From NCBI RefSeq assembly GCF_001189245.1, contig NZ_LFIQ01000118.1, positions 148,181-196,737 on the forward strand: DNA of 48,557 bases. The letters run 5' to 3'. Source of the DNA: Bradyrhizobium pachyrhizi. Its GTDB lineage: Bacteria > Pseudomonadota > Alphaproteobacteria > Rhizobiales > Xanthobacteraceae. This document shows, one piece after another, positions 24,209 to 33,467 of this stretch (positions within the stretch are counted from its first letter, which is position 1; each line of letters begins with the position of its first letter). Both the position numbers and the translations under genes were made by a program. Under the pieces are notes generated by a model that worked only from the letters and a program-made list of their open reading frames with translations, was not told the DNA's origin and did no database searches.

Positions 24209-25192
24209 TTGCCGCGATGCGATGCCCTTCTGTTCGAGGAAAGCTTCTTGATCTTGTTCGAGGAATGCATCTCGCAGGTCACTGCGAAAGTTGGGGCGCG
24301 GGAGGCGCGCAATTGCGTTCGTTTCCCGTGCGTGGTCCTCGCCGTATTGATTGGCTTCTCCGGCGGAATTGCCCGTGCCGACGACGATGATTCGAAGGGG
24401 GAGTCGAGCACGCCGAACGTCTACCTCGACATGAGAACTTCCTACGCCAAAGTGCCCGCCGGCGCGCTCGCAATCGGTTTCGGTAATTCGGCCTTGCAAT
24501 CGGCCGCGATATCGAACGCCGGCAGCTTGCCGGCGATTGCTGGCAGAGCGACGCTTCCGGGCGCCCAGAGCGTCGTGGTCGATCTTCCGATGTCGATCGA
24601 CGTGACCGACGACGTCTCGCTTTATGCCGGCGTATCAGCAAGTTCGACCGGCACTCCAATGATCGGCCGGTCGCCTGTGGCGATCACGAGTTGGAATCTT
24701 GGTTTTCAGGCTAATCTCTACAACCAGAACGGCGGCTCGATTCCGACCTTGAGCTGGCAATCGACCACTACCCAGGCGATTCCGAATGGGCCGTTTGCGG
24801 CCACGACATTTACCAATATTTTCGAATTCGACTATGCGCTCGACCAAGAAGAGACTCGTGGGTGGATCGCAGGAATGCAGGACACGCGGGTTATCGTCGG
24901 CAGTCCACTCGCGACGATTCATTCGGATATCATGGGCTATGTCGGCGGTTACTACCAATGGCCGAACAATTGGAAGTTTACGGGCCGCGCAGGCATGCAG
25001 GTTTTCGGCGGCGCTCAGCTCTCGAACCTCGTGTCGGTCTCCTCCTTCACCCAGCCGATCGTCCGGCTCGATCTTGATCGGATGGACGACAACGACAACC
25101 GCCTGTTTGGCGTAACCGCGCAAATCATGTGGGTGCCGAAGCCTGCCTACCAGCTCACGCTCAGGACGCCGCTCTATTTCGTGCGCAATTAG
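24209..25192 (+). CDS. outer-membrane beta-barrel-like protein
   Basis: A protein of up to 327 residues. After an N-terminal hydrophobic segment ('VVLAVLIGFSGGIARADDDD', probably the signal peptide) the sequence alternates as in beta-barrels: 'NVYLDMRTSYAKV', 'DDVSLYAGVSASS', 'WNLGFQANLYNQ', 'IFEFDYAL', 'YVGGYYQWPNNWKFTGRAGMQVFGGA', 'IVRLDLDRM', ending in 'LTLRTPLYFVRN'. I do not recognise a named family. The start is uncertain: TTG at 24209 has AGGAG at good spacing, but would place about 40 residues before the signal peptide. Confidence 0.6.
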   Translation: MPRCDALLFEESFLILFEECISQVTAKVGAREARNCVRFPCVVLAVLIGFSGGIARADDDDSKGESSTPNVYLDMRTSYAKVPAGALAIGFGNSALQSAAISNAGSLPAIAGRATLPGAQSVVVDLPMSIDVTDDVSLYAGVSASSTGTPMIGRSPVAITSWNLGFQANLYNQNGGSIPTLSWQSTTTQAIPNGPFAATTFTNIFEFDYALDQEETRGWIAGMQDTRVIVGSPLATIHSDIMGYVGGYYQWPNNWKFTGRAGMQVFGGAQLSNLVSVSSFTQPIVRLDLDRMDDNDNRLFGVTAQIMWVPKPAYQLTLRTPLYFVRN

Positions 25193-25485
25193 GCTGCCGG
25201 TCGCCCGGTCGATCTTCGTCAAAGTTGAACCAGGCGAAGAGCGTCCGGTCGCTGCCCAACATCACCGGATTGTCAGAATTTGCGTGTTCGTCAGCCCGCT
25301 CGCCTGACACCCAGATGCGACTTGCGATGGGCCTGCGCTCAACATCGACGCGTCGATGCTTCGGCTATGGCAACTTCGCCACAGGCGGGAAAATTGAGGG
25401 AAGGCGTCCGAAACTGCATAGTGGGCTCCGCGCATGAGATGCGATTTGGTGCTGCACGAATTTCTTCAATTATTCAGGTGTGGCA

Positions 25486-26205
25486 ATGAACAAGATTGGT
25501 AAGTTTGCAGTTGCGGTCGCAGCTGCGGGGATGATGGGCGGCTATGCAGCTGCGGCGGACTTGCCGGTGGCGCCCGCCTACAAGGCGCCGGCTCCGGTTG
25601 CCGCCGTCTATAACTGGACGGGATTTTACGTCGGCGTCAACGGCGGGTATGGCTGGGGCAATCAGGACCCGCTGGTGCTGTTCGCCAACAGGTTCGATCG
25701 TGTCGGTTACGACATCAGCGGCGGCATGATCGGCGGCACGTTTGGCGCACAGATTCAGCAGGGATATGTTGTGCTCGGCCTCGAAGGCGATCTGGACTGG
25801 GCCAACATCAACGGTTCGTCCGTCGTAACACCCAGCATTCTCGGCCTCGGGCAGGGCGTCACGCTGAACACCTCGTCGAACATCAGCGCGCTGTCGACGG
25901 TGAGGGCGCGAGTCGGTATCGCCATGAATAACGTGTTGCTCTACGCGACCGGCGGCGGAGCCTTCGTCAAGTCGACCGCCAGCGCATCGACCATCGCCGG
26001 AGTACCCTGCGGCACGGTTGGCGTCCTTCCGGATTGTTCGGGTTCGTCCTGGCGGCCGGGCATCACCGCGGGTCTGGGCGTCGAGTATGGCTTCACACCG
26101 AACTGGTCCTTGAAGGCCGAGTATCTCTACACGAAAGTCGTCGGCACCGGAGTCAGCGAGGATCGATTGAATATCGTCCGCGGCGGCATCAACTACCGAT
26201 TCTGA
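25486..26205 (+). CDS. Omp25/RopB-like outer-membrane protein
   Basis: A 239-residue eight-stranded barrel protein. Signal peptide ('MNKIGKFAVAVAAAGMMGGY') then the typical mature start 'AAADLPVAPAYKAP' and 'YNWTGFYVGVNGGYGWG'. Later 'GGMIGGTFGAQIQQGYVVLGLEGDLDWANI', 'ARVGIAMNNVLLYATGGGAF' and the C-terminal 'VEYGFTPNWSLKAEYLYTKV...GINYRF', ending in Phe as barrel proteins do. Such proteins are abundant outer-membrane components in Rhizobiales. The ATG at 25486 is preferred to the GTG at 25480. A paralogue follows at 27319. Confidence 0.9.
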   Translation: MNKIGKFAVAVAAAGMMGGYAAAADLPVAPAYKAPAPVAAVYNWTGFYVGVNGGYGWGNQDPLVLFANRFDRVGYDISGGMIGGTFGAQIQQGYVVLGLEGDLDWANINGSSVVTPSILGLGQGVTLNTSSNISALSTVRARVGIAMNNVLLYATGGGAFVKSTASASTIAGVPCGTVGVLPDCSGSSWRPGITAGLGVEYGFTPNWSLKAEYLYTKVVGTGVSEDRLNIVRGGINYRF

Positions 26206-26452
26206 ACCGAGTGAACCGATGAACACCTTCGGTCTTGTTCGGCGCACCTTCGCGTCCGGCGGTGTTCTCTGCGCGGCCATTTTTGGGCGACGATGCGCAA
26301 GCGCGGGGCGATGACGCCCCACCCATCCCGAAAAAATGCCCGCTCATCGAATTTCGCGTCGGATGCTGGCCGCCGGCGAGGGGCGCCCGCATTCCGAAGT
26401 CCGGACCGTCTTAAATCTCTCCACATGCCATTCATTCCAAATGGGGTCACTA

Positions 26453-26806
26453 ATGCGTTCAAGACTGCTGCTTTCCGTCACTCTGCTTGTTGCCGCCATG
26501 GCTTCAGCCAAGGCTCAGGTGCCGCTGTCCGCCTATGTCGATGCGAACGGATTCATCGATGTCCAGAAGCTGACCTGCGCGCAACTCGCAGGGACCTTCC
26601 AGGAAGACGCCGACGCGCTGACGGCCTGGTACAGCGGTTGGTACAATGGCCTTGCCAAGAAGCATTTCCTCGACCTGCGCAAGGGCAAGCTCATCGAGCA
26701 CGAAGTCATCGTTTACTGCAAGGCCAATCCCGAAAAACTCATCATCGATGCCATTGCTGTCGTGTTGAAAGCGGAGCGGGAACTGATGGCAATCCAGGTG
26801 AAGTAG
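26453..26806 (+). CDS. hdeA: HdeA/HdeB-family periplasmic acid-stress chaperone
   Basis: A 117-residue exported protein. A signal peptide ('MRSRLLLSVTLLVAAMASAKA') is followed by the HdeA pattern: 'KLTCAQLAG' and, about 55 residues later, 'VIVYCKANPEKLIIDAI', giving the two cysteines that form the conserved disulfide, with 'WYSGWYNGLA' between them. HdeA-type proteins bind unfolded periplasmic proteins at low pH. GGGG lies upstream of the ATG at 26453. It sits between two outer-membrane barrel genes, which suggests a shared envelope-stress role (inference). Confidence 0.85.
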   Translation: MRSRLLLSVTLLVAAMASAKAQVPLSAYVDANGFIDVQKLTCAQLAGTFQEDADALTAWYSGWYNGLAKKHFLDLRKGKLIEHEVIVYCKANPEKLIIDAIAVVLKAERELMAIQVK

Positions 26807-26831
26807 ATCGTCTGAGAACGGCGTCGGTCGC

Positions 26832-27332
26832 TTGCTACAGACCGATCCGCTTGTGCGGCTTTGCCGAAGCCGCAGAGTCTCTGTTTCACCTGATGGCGCG
26901 CCATGCCAGGTGTCCGACTTGGTCATTTGTTTTGGTCATGTCGAATGGGTGGCGTGGTCGCCGCCGAGCGAAGTGTCGCCGAAGCACGATCTGCCGCTAC
27001 GGCAGTTAAACCTCGTTTATCATGCGACCGTTCGCGAGAACGACGTATCAGCGATATTGGCCGATATCCTGGCGGCCCATGGCGTCACCGAGTTCGGCGG
27101 GCTTGCGGGACACTACCGCTTGCTGTTTCGCGAGTTGTCATCCGAGGTATCGCCGGTTTCGTGCAGTGAAGTCTGGGAGTTCGCTGTGAGTGTTGGAATG
27201 GTGTTTTCGTGCAACACCGCGGCGAAATGGTCCGCGATGACAGTTTTTGCATACCGAGTGAGACAAGGTCGATGGCAAATCGCTTCGGTGTTTTCCAACT
27301 TGATGAGGCTTGCAGGCAATGAAAAAAATTAG
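26832..27332 (+). CDS. doubtful hypothetical protein
   Basis: An open frame of up to 166 residues overlaps the next gene by 14 bases. Nothing in it is recognised; segments such as 'DVSAILADILAAHGVTEFGGLAGHYRLLF' and 'AYRVRQGRWQIASVF' look protein-like, while the first 30 residues do not. The start is unclear. If it is not a gene, then 26807-27318 is simply the upstream region of the barrel gene. Confidence 0.3.
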   Translation: MLQTDPLVRLCRSRRVSVSPDGAPCQVSDLVICFGHVEWVAWSPPSEVSPKHDLPLRQLNLVYHATVRENDVSAILADILAAHGVTEFGGLAGHYRLLFRELSSEVSPVSCSEVWEFAVSVGMVFSCNTAAKWSAMTVFAYRVRQGRWQIASVFSNLMRLAGNEKN

Positions 27333-28068
27333 CTTACTTAGCGCGGCAGCGGTGATGTCCGTTTCGTTCACGGGTATTGCAAAAGCCGCCGACCTTCCTC
27401 AGCGGCCCGCCTACAAGGCGGCGCCGATCCCGGTGCCGATGATGTACAACTGGTCCGGCTTCTATCTCGGCGCGAACGGCGGATATGGCTGGAGCAACCA
27501 GTGTATCGATCTCACCGCCATCAACGGAATTGGCGGCGTCTTCGCGGAAGGCTGCAATAGCAAAGGCGGCGGCATTATCGGTGGCCAGCTTGGTTATCGC
27601 TGGCAGGCCGGACAATTGGTGTACGGCCTGGAAGCGCAGGGCGACTGGGCCAACATCCGCAACACGCGCATCAGCGCGCAGGATCCAACCCGCACCTACA
27701 AGTCGACCCTCGCCGGCTTGGGCCTCTTCACGGCTCAACTTGGCTACGCGGCCAACGAGGCCTTGTTCTACGTCAAGGGCGGTGGTGCGGTTGGCAGCCA
27801 GGACTTTGCCGTCATCGACAGCGTGACCGGCACGGGGCTCGCCTTTGCGAGCCGGACCCGCTGGGGCGGCGTCGTGGGCGTCGGCTTCGAGTACGGCTTC
27901 TCTCCAAATTGGACGGCCGGCATCGAGTACGACTATCTGTGGCGGGTGAATGAAAGCAACACGTTCCTGACGCCTTCACTCAGGCCGATCACGTCGATCA
28001 CCACCAATACCAAGACGGACGCGAGTTTGCTCGCGCTGCGCGTTAACTACAAGTTCGGTGGTTACTGA
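27319..28068 (+). CDS. Omp25/RopB-like outer-membrane protein (second copy)
   Basis: A 249-residue barrel protein. Signal peptide 'MKKISLLSAAAVMSVSFTGIAKA', mature 'ADLPQRPAYKAAP', 'YNWSGFYLGANGGYGWSN', 'GGGIIGGQLGYRWQAGQLVYGLEAQGDWANI', 'FTAQLGYAANEALFYVKGGGAV', 'VGFEYGFSPNWTAGIEYDYLW' and C-terminal 'ALRVNYKFGGY'. It is a diverged paralogue of 25486-26205. The in-frame TTG at 27310 is unlikely to be used. A strong terminator follows at 28076. Confidence 0.9.
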   Translation: MKKISLLSAAAVMSVSFTGIAKAADLPQRPAYKAAPIPVPMMYNWSGFYLGANGGYGWSNQCIDLTAINGIGGVFAEGCNSKGGGIIGGQLGYRWQAGQLVYGLEAQGDWANIRNTRISAQDPTRTYKSTLAGLGLFTAQLGYAANEALFYVKGGGAVGSQDFAVIDSVTGTGLAFASRTRWGGVVGVGFEYGFSPNWTAGIEYDYLWRVNESNTFLTPSLRPITSITTNTKTDASLLALRVNYKFGGY

Positions 28069-28075
28069 TGAAGAA

Positions 28076-28111
28076 GGAGGCCGGCCAATTCAGCCGGCCT
28101 CCATTCTTTTC
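28076..28111 (+). terminator. Rho-independent terminator
   Basis: A 10-bp perfect stem (GGAGGCCGGC / GCCGGCCTCC) with a 7-base loop is followed by ATTCTTTTC, 7 bases after the stop of the second barrel gene. Confidence 0.88.
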
Positions 28112-28363
28112 CCATCATGACCTTAGCGCAAGACCCGACGCTACTAAGGAGCATCGGGGCCACCAAACCCCAAGTCGTTCCATCGCTGATTGTTTTCAAA
28201 TCGAAGGACGCGAACATGCCGCCCGGCAAGCTGCTTGCTTCGCGGTCGAAGCTGCGGATTGCCGAATCTGCATAGCGCGTCGCCGCGTTTTCGGCCAATT
28301 GGTAAGCGGACGAGAAGACGCTCAGCGTGCCATGCCCGTCCCCCACGAAAACGGAGTATTTTG

Positions 28364-29833
28364 ATGCAAAAGCGATCGCCCCCCAGCCCGCGTATGCTGA
28401 CCAAGCGCGATTTCCTGCGATCTGCGGCATTGGCGACCATCACCGCGGCTGGCGCCGAATCAAGCCAGGCTTGGGCCCAATCGTCCGAGCGTCCGGGATT
28501 CTTCAAGGCCAAGGACATTGCCGAGGCCGGCTTCATCTACGGCCTGCCGATGGTGATGGCCTATGGCATCATGAATGAGTACGCGGTCGACAAGTCGTCA
28601 GGGCAGTACAAGGCGCCGTTCAATACGCTGTTCAACGAAGCGCGCGTCTACACATACGAAGATACCGCCGTTATCTCGCCCAACAGCGACACGCCGTATT
28701 CTTTCGCATGGCTGGACCTGCGGGCCGAGCCCATGGTCTTTTCGGTGCCGGCGGTCGATCCCAAGCGCTACTATTCGCTGCAGCTGAACGACCTTAACAC
28801 GTATAATTTCGGCTATGTCGGCACACGCGCCACCGGCAGCGATGCCGGAAGCTATATGGTCGTCGGCCCGCGATGGACCGGTGTAACGCCCCCCGGCATC
28901 AAGAAAGTATTCCGGTCGACCACCGATTTCTGCCTGGGACTTTTCCGCACGCAGTTGTTCGACCCGGCCGATATCGAGGCTGTCAAAAAGGTTCAGGCCG
29001 GCTACAAGACGCAGCCGCTTTCCAGCTTCCTCAACCAGCCCGCACCCGCGCCCGCACCCGCGCTTTCTTTCCCCAAATTCGCGAAGGACCTCGTCCGCAC
29101 CGAGTTCTTCGAATATCTGGATTTCGCGCTTCAATTCGCACCGGCGCTGCCGGAGGATCGCTGGATCCGCGAGCAACTCGCCAGGATTGGCGTGGGGCCG
29201 GGCAAGAGCTTTGATTTCCGCAGCCTCTCGCTGGAAGACAAGGCCGAGATCCTGCTGGGCATGAAGGAGGGCGAGCGCAGGGTCACCGAGGCCGTTGCCT
29301 CCATCGGCAAGGACAACAACGGGTGGCGTGTCGGCTCGGCGTTCGGCGATGCCTCATTCTACCATGGCGACTGGCTCTTGCGCGCGGCAGCTGCGAAGGC
29401 CGGCATCTATGGCAACGACGCGGCGGAGGCGATGTACCCTCTGGGCAAAGTGGATGCCGATGGCAAGGAACTTGACTGCTCGAAGTCGAACTACACGCTG
29501 ACCTTCCCGACGGGGCAGTTGCCGCCGGTCAATGCCTTCTGGTCGGTCACCATGTATGACGGCAAGACGCAGCTTTTGGTGAAGAACCCGATCAACCGCT
29601 ATCTGATCAACTCGCCGATGCTGCCGCACATGAAGCTCGGCTCCGATGGCTCGCTGACGATCTACGTCCAGAGCAAATCTCCGGGAGCGGACAAGGAAGC
29701 CAACTGGCTGCCGGCGCCGGATGGTCCGATCTATGTGGCGATGCGACTGTACTGGCCGAAAACCACACCGCCATCGATTCTGCCAGCTGGCGAGGGGACG
29801 TGGAAACCGCCTGGCTTCAAGCGCGTGTCGTAG
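28364..29833 (+). CDS. DUF1254/DUF1214 domain protein, exported
   Basis: A 489-residue protein. The N-terminus 'MLTKRDFLRSAALATITAAGAE' is a signal peptide, possibly Tat-type (K-R-D-F-L). The DUF1254 domain (about 40-190) shows 'AGFIYGLPMVMAYGIMNEYA', 'NTLFNEARVYTYEDTAVISPNSDTPYSFAWLDLRAEP' and 'YYSLQLNDLNTYNFGYVG'. The DUF1214 domain (about 330-480) shows 'PPVNAFWSVTMYDGKTQLLV', 'PINRYLINS' and 'DGSLTIYVQ'. Function unknown. ACGGAG precedes the ATG at 28364. It is the first of three genes reading together with the HlyD-type and small secreted protein genes. The 295-base gap upstream holds only the terminator. Confidence 0.9.
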   Translation: MQKRSPPSPRMLTKRDFLRSAALATITAAGAESSQAWAQSSERPGFFKAKDIAEAGFIYGLPMVMAYGIMNEYAVDKSSGQYKAPFNTLFNEARVYTYEDTAVISPNSDTPYSFAWLDLRAEPMVFSVPAVDPKRYYSLQLNDLNTYNFGYVGTRATGSDAGSYMVVGPRWTGVTPPGIKKVFRSTTDFCLGLFRTQLFDPADIEAVKKVQAGYKTQPLSSFLNQPAPAPAPALSFPKFAKDLVRTEFFEYLDFALQFAPALPEDRWIREQLARIGVGPGKSFDFRSLSLEDKAEILLGMKEGERRVTEAVASIGKDNNGWRVGSAFGDASFYHGDWLLRAAAAKAGIYGNDAAEAMYPLGKVDADGKELDCSKSNYTLTFPTGQLPPVNAFWSVTMYDGKTQLLVKNPINRYLINSPMLPHMKLGSDGSLTIYVQSKSPGADKEANWLPAPDGPIYVAMRLYWPKTTPPSILPAGEGTWKPPGFKRVS

Positions 29834-29910
29834 AGATCGGATTTATATCGGCCGGATGCGCGGCGACAGTGTCGCGATGCAGGCATTTTGGCCGATAAAG
29901 GAACCCAGTC

Positions 29911-31020
29911 GTGCTCATCATTCTGACGCTCTACCTCGTTCTGGTCTGGCTCGTCTTCTTCAGGCTCAAGCTGGTGCGATGGGGCTGGGCGTCCGGCACT
30001 GTCGCGGGGCTGCTCGGTGCCTTCATCCTCGCGGTGTTCCTCGCGATGTTCAATTACCTGACCCCATCTGGAAGCTTTGTCGTGATTTCCCGTGTCATGG
30101 AGGTCGCGCCCAATGTTTCCGGCGAGGTGATCGAAATACGGATCAAGCCGAACGAGCCGGTGAAGGCCGGCGCGGTGCTGTTCCGGATCGATCCGGCGCC
30201 GTTCCAGTACAAGGTCAGCCAGCTCGATGCATCGCTCGCCCGGGCACGCCAGCAGGTCAAGCAGCTGAAGGCCACTTACGAACAGGCGACGGCGAATGTC
30301 GATGGGCTAACCAAGCAGCTCGCCTTTCACGCCCAGCGGCTTGCCGATTACCGCAAGCTCGTCAGCGAGGACGCGCAGACCGAGTTTAAACTGCAAGACA
30401 TCCAGGTGCAGCACGACACGGTCGAGTTTCAGCTCCAGGCGGCCAAGGCCGCGCAGCTGAGCGCGCAATTGGCGATGGAGTCGGAAATCGGCGGCGTCAA
30501 CACAACCGTCGCGCAGATCCAGGCTCAGCTCGACCATGCGAGGTGGGAGCTCGAGCAAACGACGATCCGTGCCATCGGTGACGGTGTCGTTACGATCATG
30601 GCGCTGTCCGTCGGCGACCGTGCGATGCCGGCGCGACCGGTGATGTCTTTCATCGCGGCAAATGATATCGTCGTCGCCGGCATGTTCCCACCGAACGGAT
30701 TCAGGACCATCAAGCCTGGCGCGCGGGTCAAGCTCGTGTTCGATGACGACCCTGGCCATATCCACGAAGCGACAGTCACCGCTATCCCGCAAGGCGTGGG
30801 GCAAGGGCAGATCGCGGTCTCTGGCACGCTGGCGCGGGTCGGCTCGATCGGCGGCGCCAAGGTCTATCCGGCGGCGATTTCCATCCCCAAAACCATCGAC
30901 CGCAGCCAGCTTCGGCTCGGGATGCCCGGCACCGCCACTGTGTTCGCAGAAAACGCCGGCGTCATCGGCTTGCTCATGTCGATCCTGGTATGGATCGGCT
31001 CCTACACTGCATATTTATAG
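29911..31020 (+). CDS. HlyD-type membrane fusion protein (YibH/EmrA-like)
   Basis: A 369-residue periplasmic adaptor anchored by N-terminal helices ('LIILTLYLVLVWLVFF', 'VAGLLGAFILAVFLAMFNYL'). The first lipoyl half is 'VMEVAPNVSGEVIEIRIKPNEPVKAGAVLFRIDPAPF', followed by a long coiled coil (about 110-215) and the second half 'TTIRAIGDGVVTIMALSVGDRAM'. It ends with a third hydrophobic helix 'GVIGLLMSILVWIGSY'. The start is GTG at 29911. Adaptors of this type normally pair with an inner-membrane transporter, but none is nearby. It lies 77 bases after the DUF1254 gene. Confidence 0.88.
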   Translation: MLIILTLYLVLVWLVFFRLKLVRWGWASGTVAGLLGAFILAVFLAMFNYLTPSGSFVVISRVMEVAPNVSGEVIEIRIKPNEPVKAGAVLFRIDPAPFQYKVSQLDASLARARQQVKQLKATYEQATANVDGLTKQLAFHAQRLADYRKLVSEDAQTEFKLQDIQVQHDTVEFQLQAAKAAQLSAQLAMESEIGGVNTTVAQIQAQLDHARWELEQTTIRAIGDGVVTIMALSVGDRAMPARPVMSFIAANDIVVAGMFPPNGFRTIKPGARVKLVFDDDPGHIHEATVTAIPQGVGQGQIAVSGTLARVGSIGGAKVYPAAISIPKTIDRSQLRLGMPGTATVFAENAGVIGLLMSILVWIGSYTAYL

Positions 31021-31082
31021 ACGCCTGCCGTTTCACTCCCGGCTGCCAATCGGTAGTCCGCCTATGTGCCCAGGAAGGAAAA

Positions 31083-31496
31083 ATGAGTCTTCGATCTACA
31101 GGCGCTACTTCAGGCATCGCCTTGGTTGTGCTGCTCGCCCAGTTGTGCCCGGGCGCCCGCGGCTACGCCCAGCAGTCAACGGGCCAGTTGTTGATCTCAT
31201 CGGGGTTTAACCCCATCGCCGCTACCACGCCGGAAATGTTGAATCGGCTGATGTCGTTTCCACCCAATCAATTTCAGCTGCGCCAAAAGGGCGGACGTTC
31301 CTACTACGTCTACGCCGATCCTTCCGGATGCACCTGTGCATATGTCGGCAGTGTGTCTGCAATGAACAAATATCGCGTCAGTTATGGCGCATTGTCAGGT
31401 GGCTTTACGAATCCCGAGCAGAACCTGATCGACAGCATGGACAACGACGAAGCCTCGGCCCAGTTCAATAACGACGTATTCGGCCCGGATTTTTAG
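31083..31496 (+). CDS. small secreted protein of unknown family
   Basis: A 137-residue exported protein with a signal peptide ('SGIALVVLLAQLCPGARGYA') and a mature region containing 'SSGFNPIAATTPEMLNRLMSFPPNQFQLRQKGG', 'YYVYADPSGCTCAYVGS', 'YGALSGGFTNPEQN' and an acidic end. Two cysteines in C-x-C are the only ones in the mature part. I do not recognise the family. AGGAAGG before the ATG at 31083 is a good ribosome site. It probably belongs with the two genes upstream. Confidence 0.7.
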   Translation: MSLRSTGATSGIALVVLLAQLCPGARGYAQQSTGQLLISSGFNPIAATTPEMLNRLMSFPPNQFQLRQKGGRSYYVYADPSGCTCAYVGSVSAMNKYRVSYGALSGGFTNPEQNLIDSMDNDEASAQFNNDVFGPDF

Positions 31497-31712
31497 GCAC
31501 GCTGGACGGCAGTCTCCCTAGAAGAAGCGCCCGAAACGGCAGCCAGCAAGGCGGGACCGTCGGTCCAAGTTCTATCTTTTGATCCCCACATTCCGCTTGA
31601 TGAGCTTTCAGAGATAATGCCGGAAAATTCGTGGTCCGCCACGCAACGCGATGTCGGGTTATCTGATTTCGGGCGGCTGAATGGCCGAGGAGCGGTCACC
31701 GAGCGGGACAGT

Positions 31713-32729
31713 TCAAGCGAGCTCGCTTGCACCATTTCTCCGCCTCTCTCGAAACTCTCGTGGCGTGCATCCGGATATCCGGCGGAAAGCGCGGGTGAAG
31801 TGAGCAGGATCCGCATAGCCCGATGCGAATGCCACATCGATGATCTTGCTCTGGGGATTGCTCAGGAGCTTCATCGCGCTGTTGAAGCGAACCCGCTCCA
31901 ACAGGTCCGAATATGTCAGCCCCGCGAGCGAGAGTTTCCGCTGCAGACTCCTGACGCTCAATGCAACCATCTCGGCCGCCTGAATTATGGTCGGGCCGCC
32001 TTCGTCAAGATACGAGGGTAAAGTCAGCTTGAGGATGCTGACGATGTCGTTGCTGAAAGGCTGCCGCTCCGTCTCGGGTAAATTCGACGGGACGACATCG
32101 ACGGGATTAGGAAGACTCAAGAACTGCAACGGCACTTCAATCCACGAGGCCTTCTGACCTGACATGAAGCGTGTATTCGGCCAATGCGATTGAACCTCAA
32201 TGCTAGGCGCATAGTTTGCTTCAAACGCGAGCACTCTCGGAGTCCAGGTCGCTCCGGCGAACTGACGGACGATGTGCATGACGAAAATGTTTTGTAGCCA
32301 GTGGGACATCTCAAGATGGGAAATGCCCTCCGTGCCAACGAGCCTGCTGCAAATTTTCACGCTCTGGCCGCACGGCTCCAGCCATAGATGGAGATTAGTG
32401 TCCTCGATCGGCGACCATTTGCAAGCCTGCTGAAGAGCAACCAGGAGGGTTGGCGAGTGCCGGATTCGAACTCGCATGGCTTCGCTCAAATGGTCGAATG
32501 CGAGCCGCTGGGCTACCCGAAAGGCAATTTCCGACAAGCCCTGCTTTTCCTGGGCGGCCGTCGCGAAGCGAATGACTGGCAGCAGCGGCACGTAATGATC
32601 CGCTTTTTCTTCCAAAGACGTCGGCAACTGAAACTTGGCGAGAAGCGATGCGGTGGGGCCGCCTATTTCTGAATGAAGCTCGGCGAAGGGCATAAGAAAC
32701 TGACAACGGGTCAATGGAATGATGGTCAT
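31713..32729 (-). CDS. AraC-family transcriptional regulator (full length)
   Basis: A 338-residue regulator with an N-terminal effector-binding domain of the 'arabinose-binding AraC N-terminal' (OruR/ArgR-like) type (about 10-200, e.g. 'LPVIRFATAAQE', 'LSEIAFRVAQ', 'AGATWTPRVLAFEA') and a C-terminal double helix-turn-helix ('MVALSVRSLQRKLSLAGLTYSDLLE', 'IIDVAFASGYADPAHFTRAFRRISGCTPREFR'). The ATG at 32729 has GGCAGG upstream. It converges with the small secreted protein gene, leaving 216 bases, and is divergent from a second AraC fragment. Confidence 0.9.
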   Translation of the reverse strand: MTIIPLTRCQFLMPFAELHSEIGGPTASLLAKFQLPTSLEEKADHYVPLLPVIRFATAAQEKQGLSEIAFRVAQRLAFDHLSEAMRVRIRHSPTLLVALQQACKWSPIEDTNLHLWLEPCGQSVKICSRLVGTEGISHLEMSHWLQNIFVMHIVRQFAGATWTPRVLAFEANYAPSIEVQSHWPNTRFMSGQKASWIEVPLQFLSLPNPVDVVPSNLPETERQPFSNDIVSILKLTLPSYLDEGGPTIIQAAEMVALSVRSLQRKLSLAGLTYSDLLERVRFNSAMKLLSNPQSKIIDVAFASGYADPAHFTRAFRRISGCTPREFRERRRNGASELA

Positions 32730-32953
32730 TACTACCTGCCAAAAAAATAGCTGCGTTCGCAGACTAGCAGGCCGCTGATTTCCTTGCCTTGTCTTTGTCG
32801 CGTAATGCAAGGCATTGCGGGGAAGTCCCCGACTTGCTTCCCTTCGACGCAAGCTTTGGCGGCTAATGGCCAGATTCGTGCCGAAAATGCTTCTAGCTTT
32901 GAAGCATTGTTTTCTTGAGGGGGGCGCATCGCCTTCACGCCTCACATCAACCG

Positions 32954-33397
32954 ATGAGAGCTATCCGGCTGCCTTCATACCGGACGGTCCGCGCGGCAAT
33001 TGTCGTGTCGCTGCGACAAGGTGACGCAACTCTCGATAGTACTGCCCGCGCATTGAAGGTTAGCTCGCGGACGTTGCAGCGGCATCTCGGCCGCATGGGC
33101 ACAAGTCACAGCAAAATGCTCGCCGAGGTTCGCCTGAACGTGGCTTGCCGGTTGCTTGCGGACTCAAGCAAGCGCCTGTCGGATATCGCAAAATTCCTTG
33201 GATATGCCAACGCAAGCAGCTTCAGCCGCATCTTCGCGCGTTTGATGAAAGTTCAACCCGTTGTTTACAGGCGGCAGCAACTTGCCCGTAAGCATGGGCA
33301 GGCGCGTCATTGCACAGGACGGTCGACCGCTGAAGTATTCCAGATGATTGGCACGAAAGGGCAAGACGCGCGACCTGAATTGGCGCGAAAGGTTTAG
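32954..33397 (+). CDS. AraC-type DNA-binding domain protein (N-terminally truncated)
   Basis: A 147-residue product that contains only the double helix-turn-helix of an AraC regulator: 'TARALKVSSRTLQRHLGRMGTSHSKMLAEVRLNVACRLL' and 'LSDIAKFLGYANASSFSRIFARLMKVQPVVYRRQQ'. The usual 200-residue effector domain is absent and no recognisable remains of it lie upstream. The start (ATG 32954) has a weak ribosome site. It may be a decayed regulator or a stand-alone DNA-binding protein that competes with full-length relatives (inference). Confidence 0.65.
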   Translation: MRAIRLPSYRTVRAAIVVSLRQGDATLDSTARALKVSSRTLQRHLGRMGTSHSKMLAEVRLNVACRLLADSSKRLSDIAKFLGYANASSFSRIFARLMKVQPVVYRRQQLARKHGQARHCTGRSTAEVFQMIGTKGQDARPELARKV

Positions 33398-33467
33398 TGA
33401 GATCACCACGCTCCTGAAGGAGCTATCTGCTTTGATACGCAATTGCGCGGGGCGATTTGGAAAGCCG

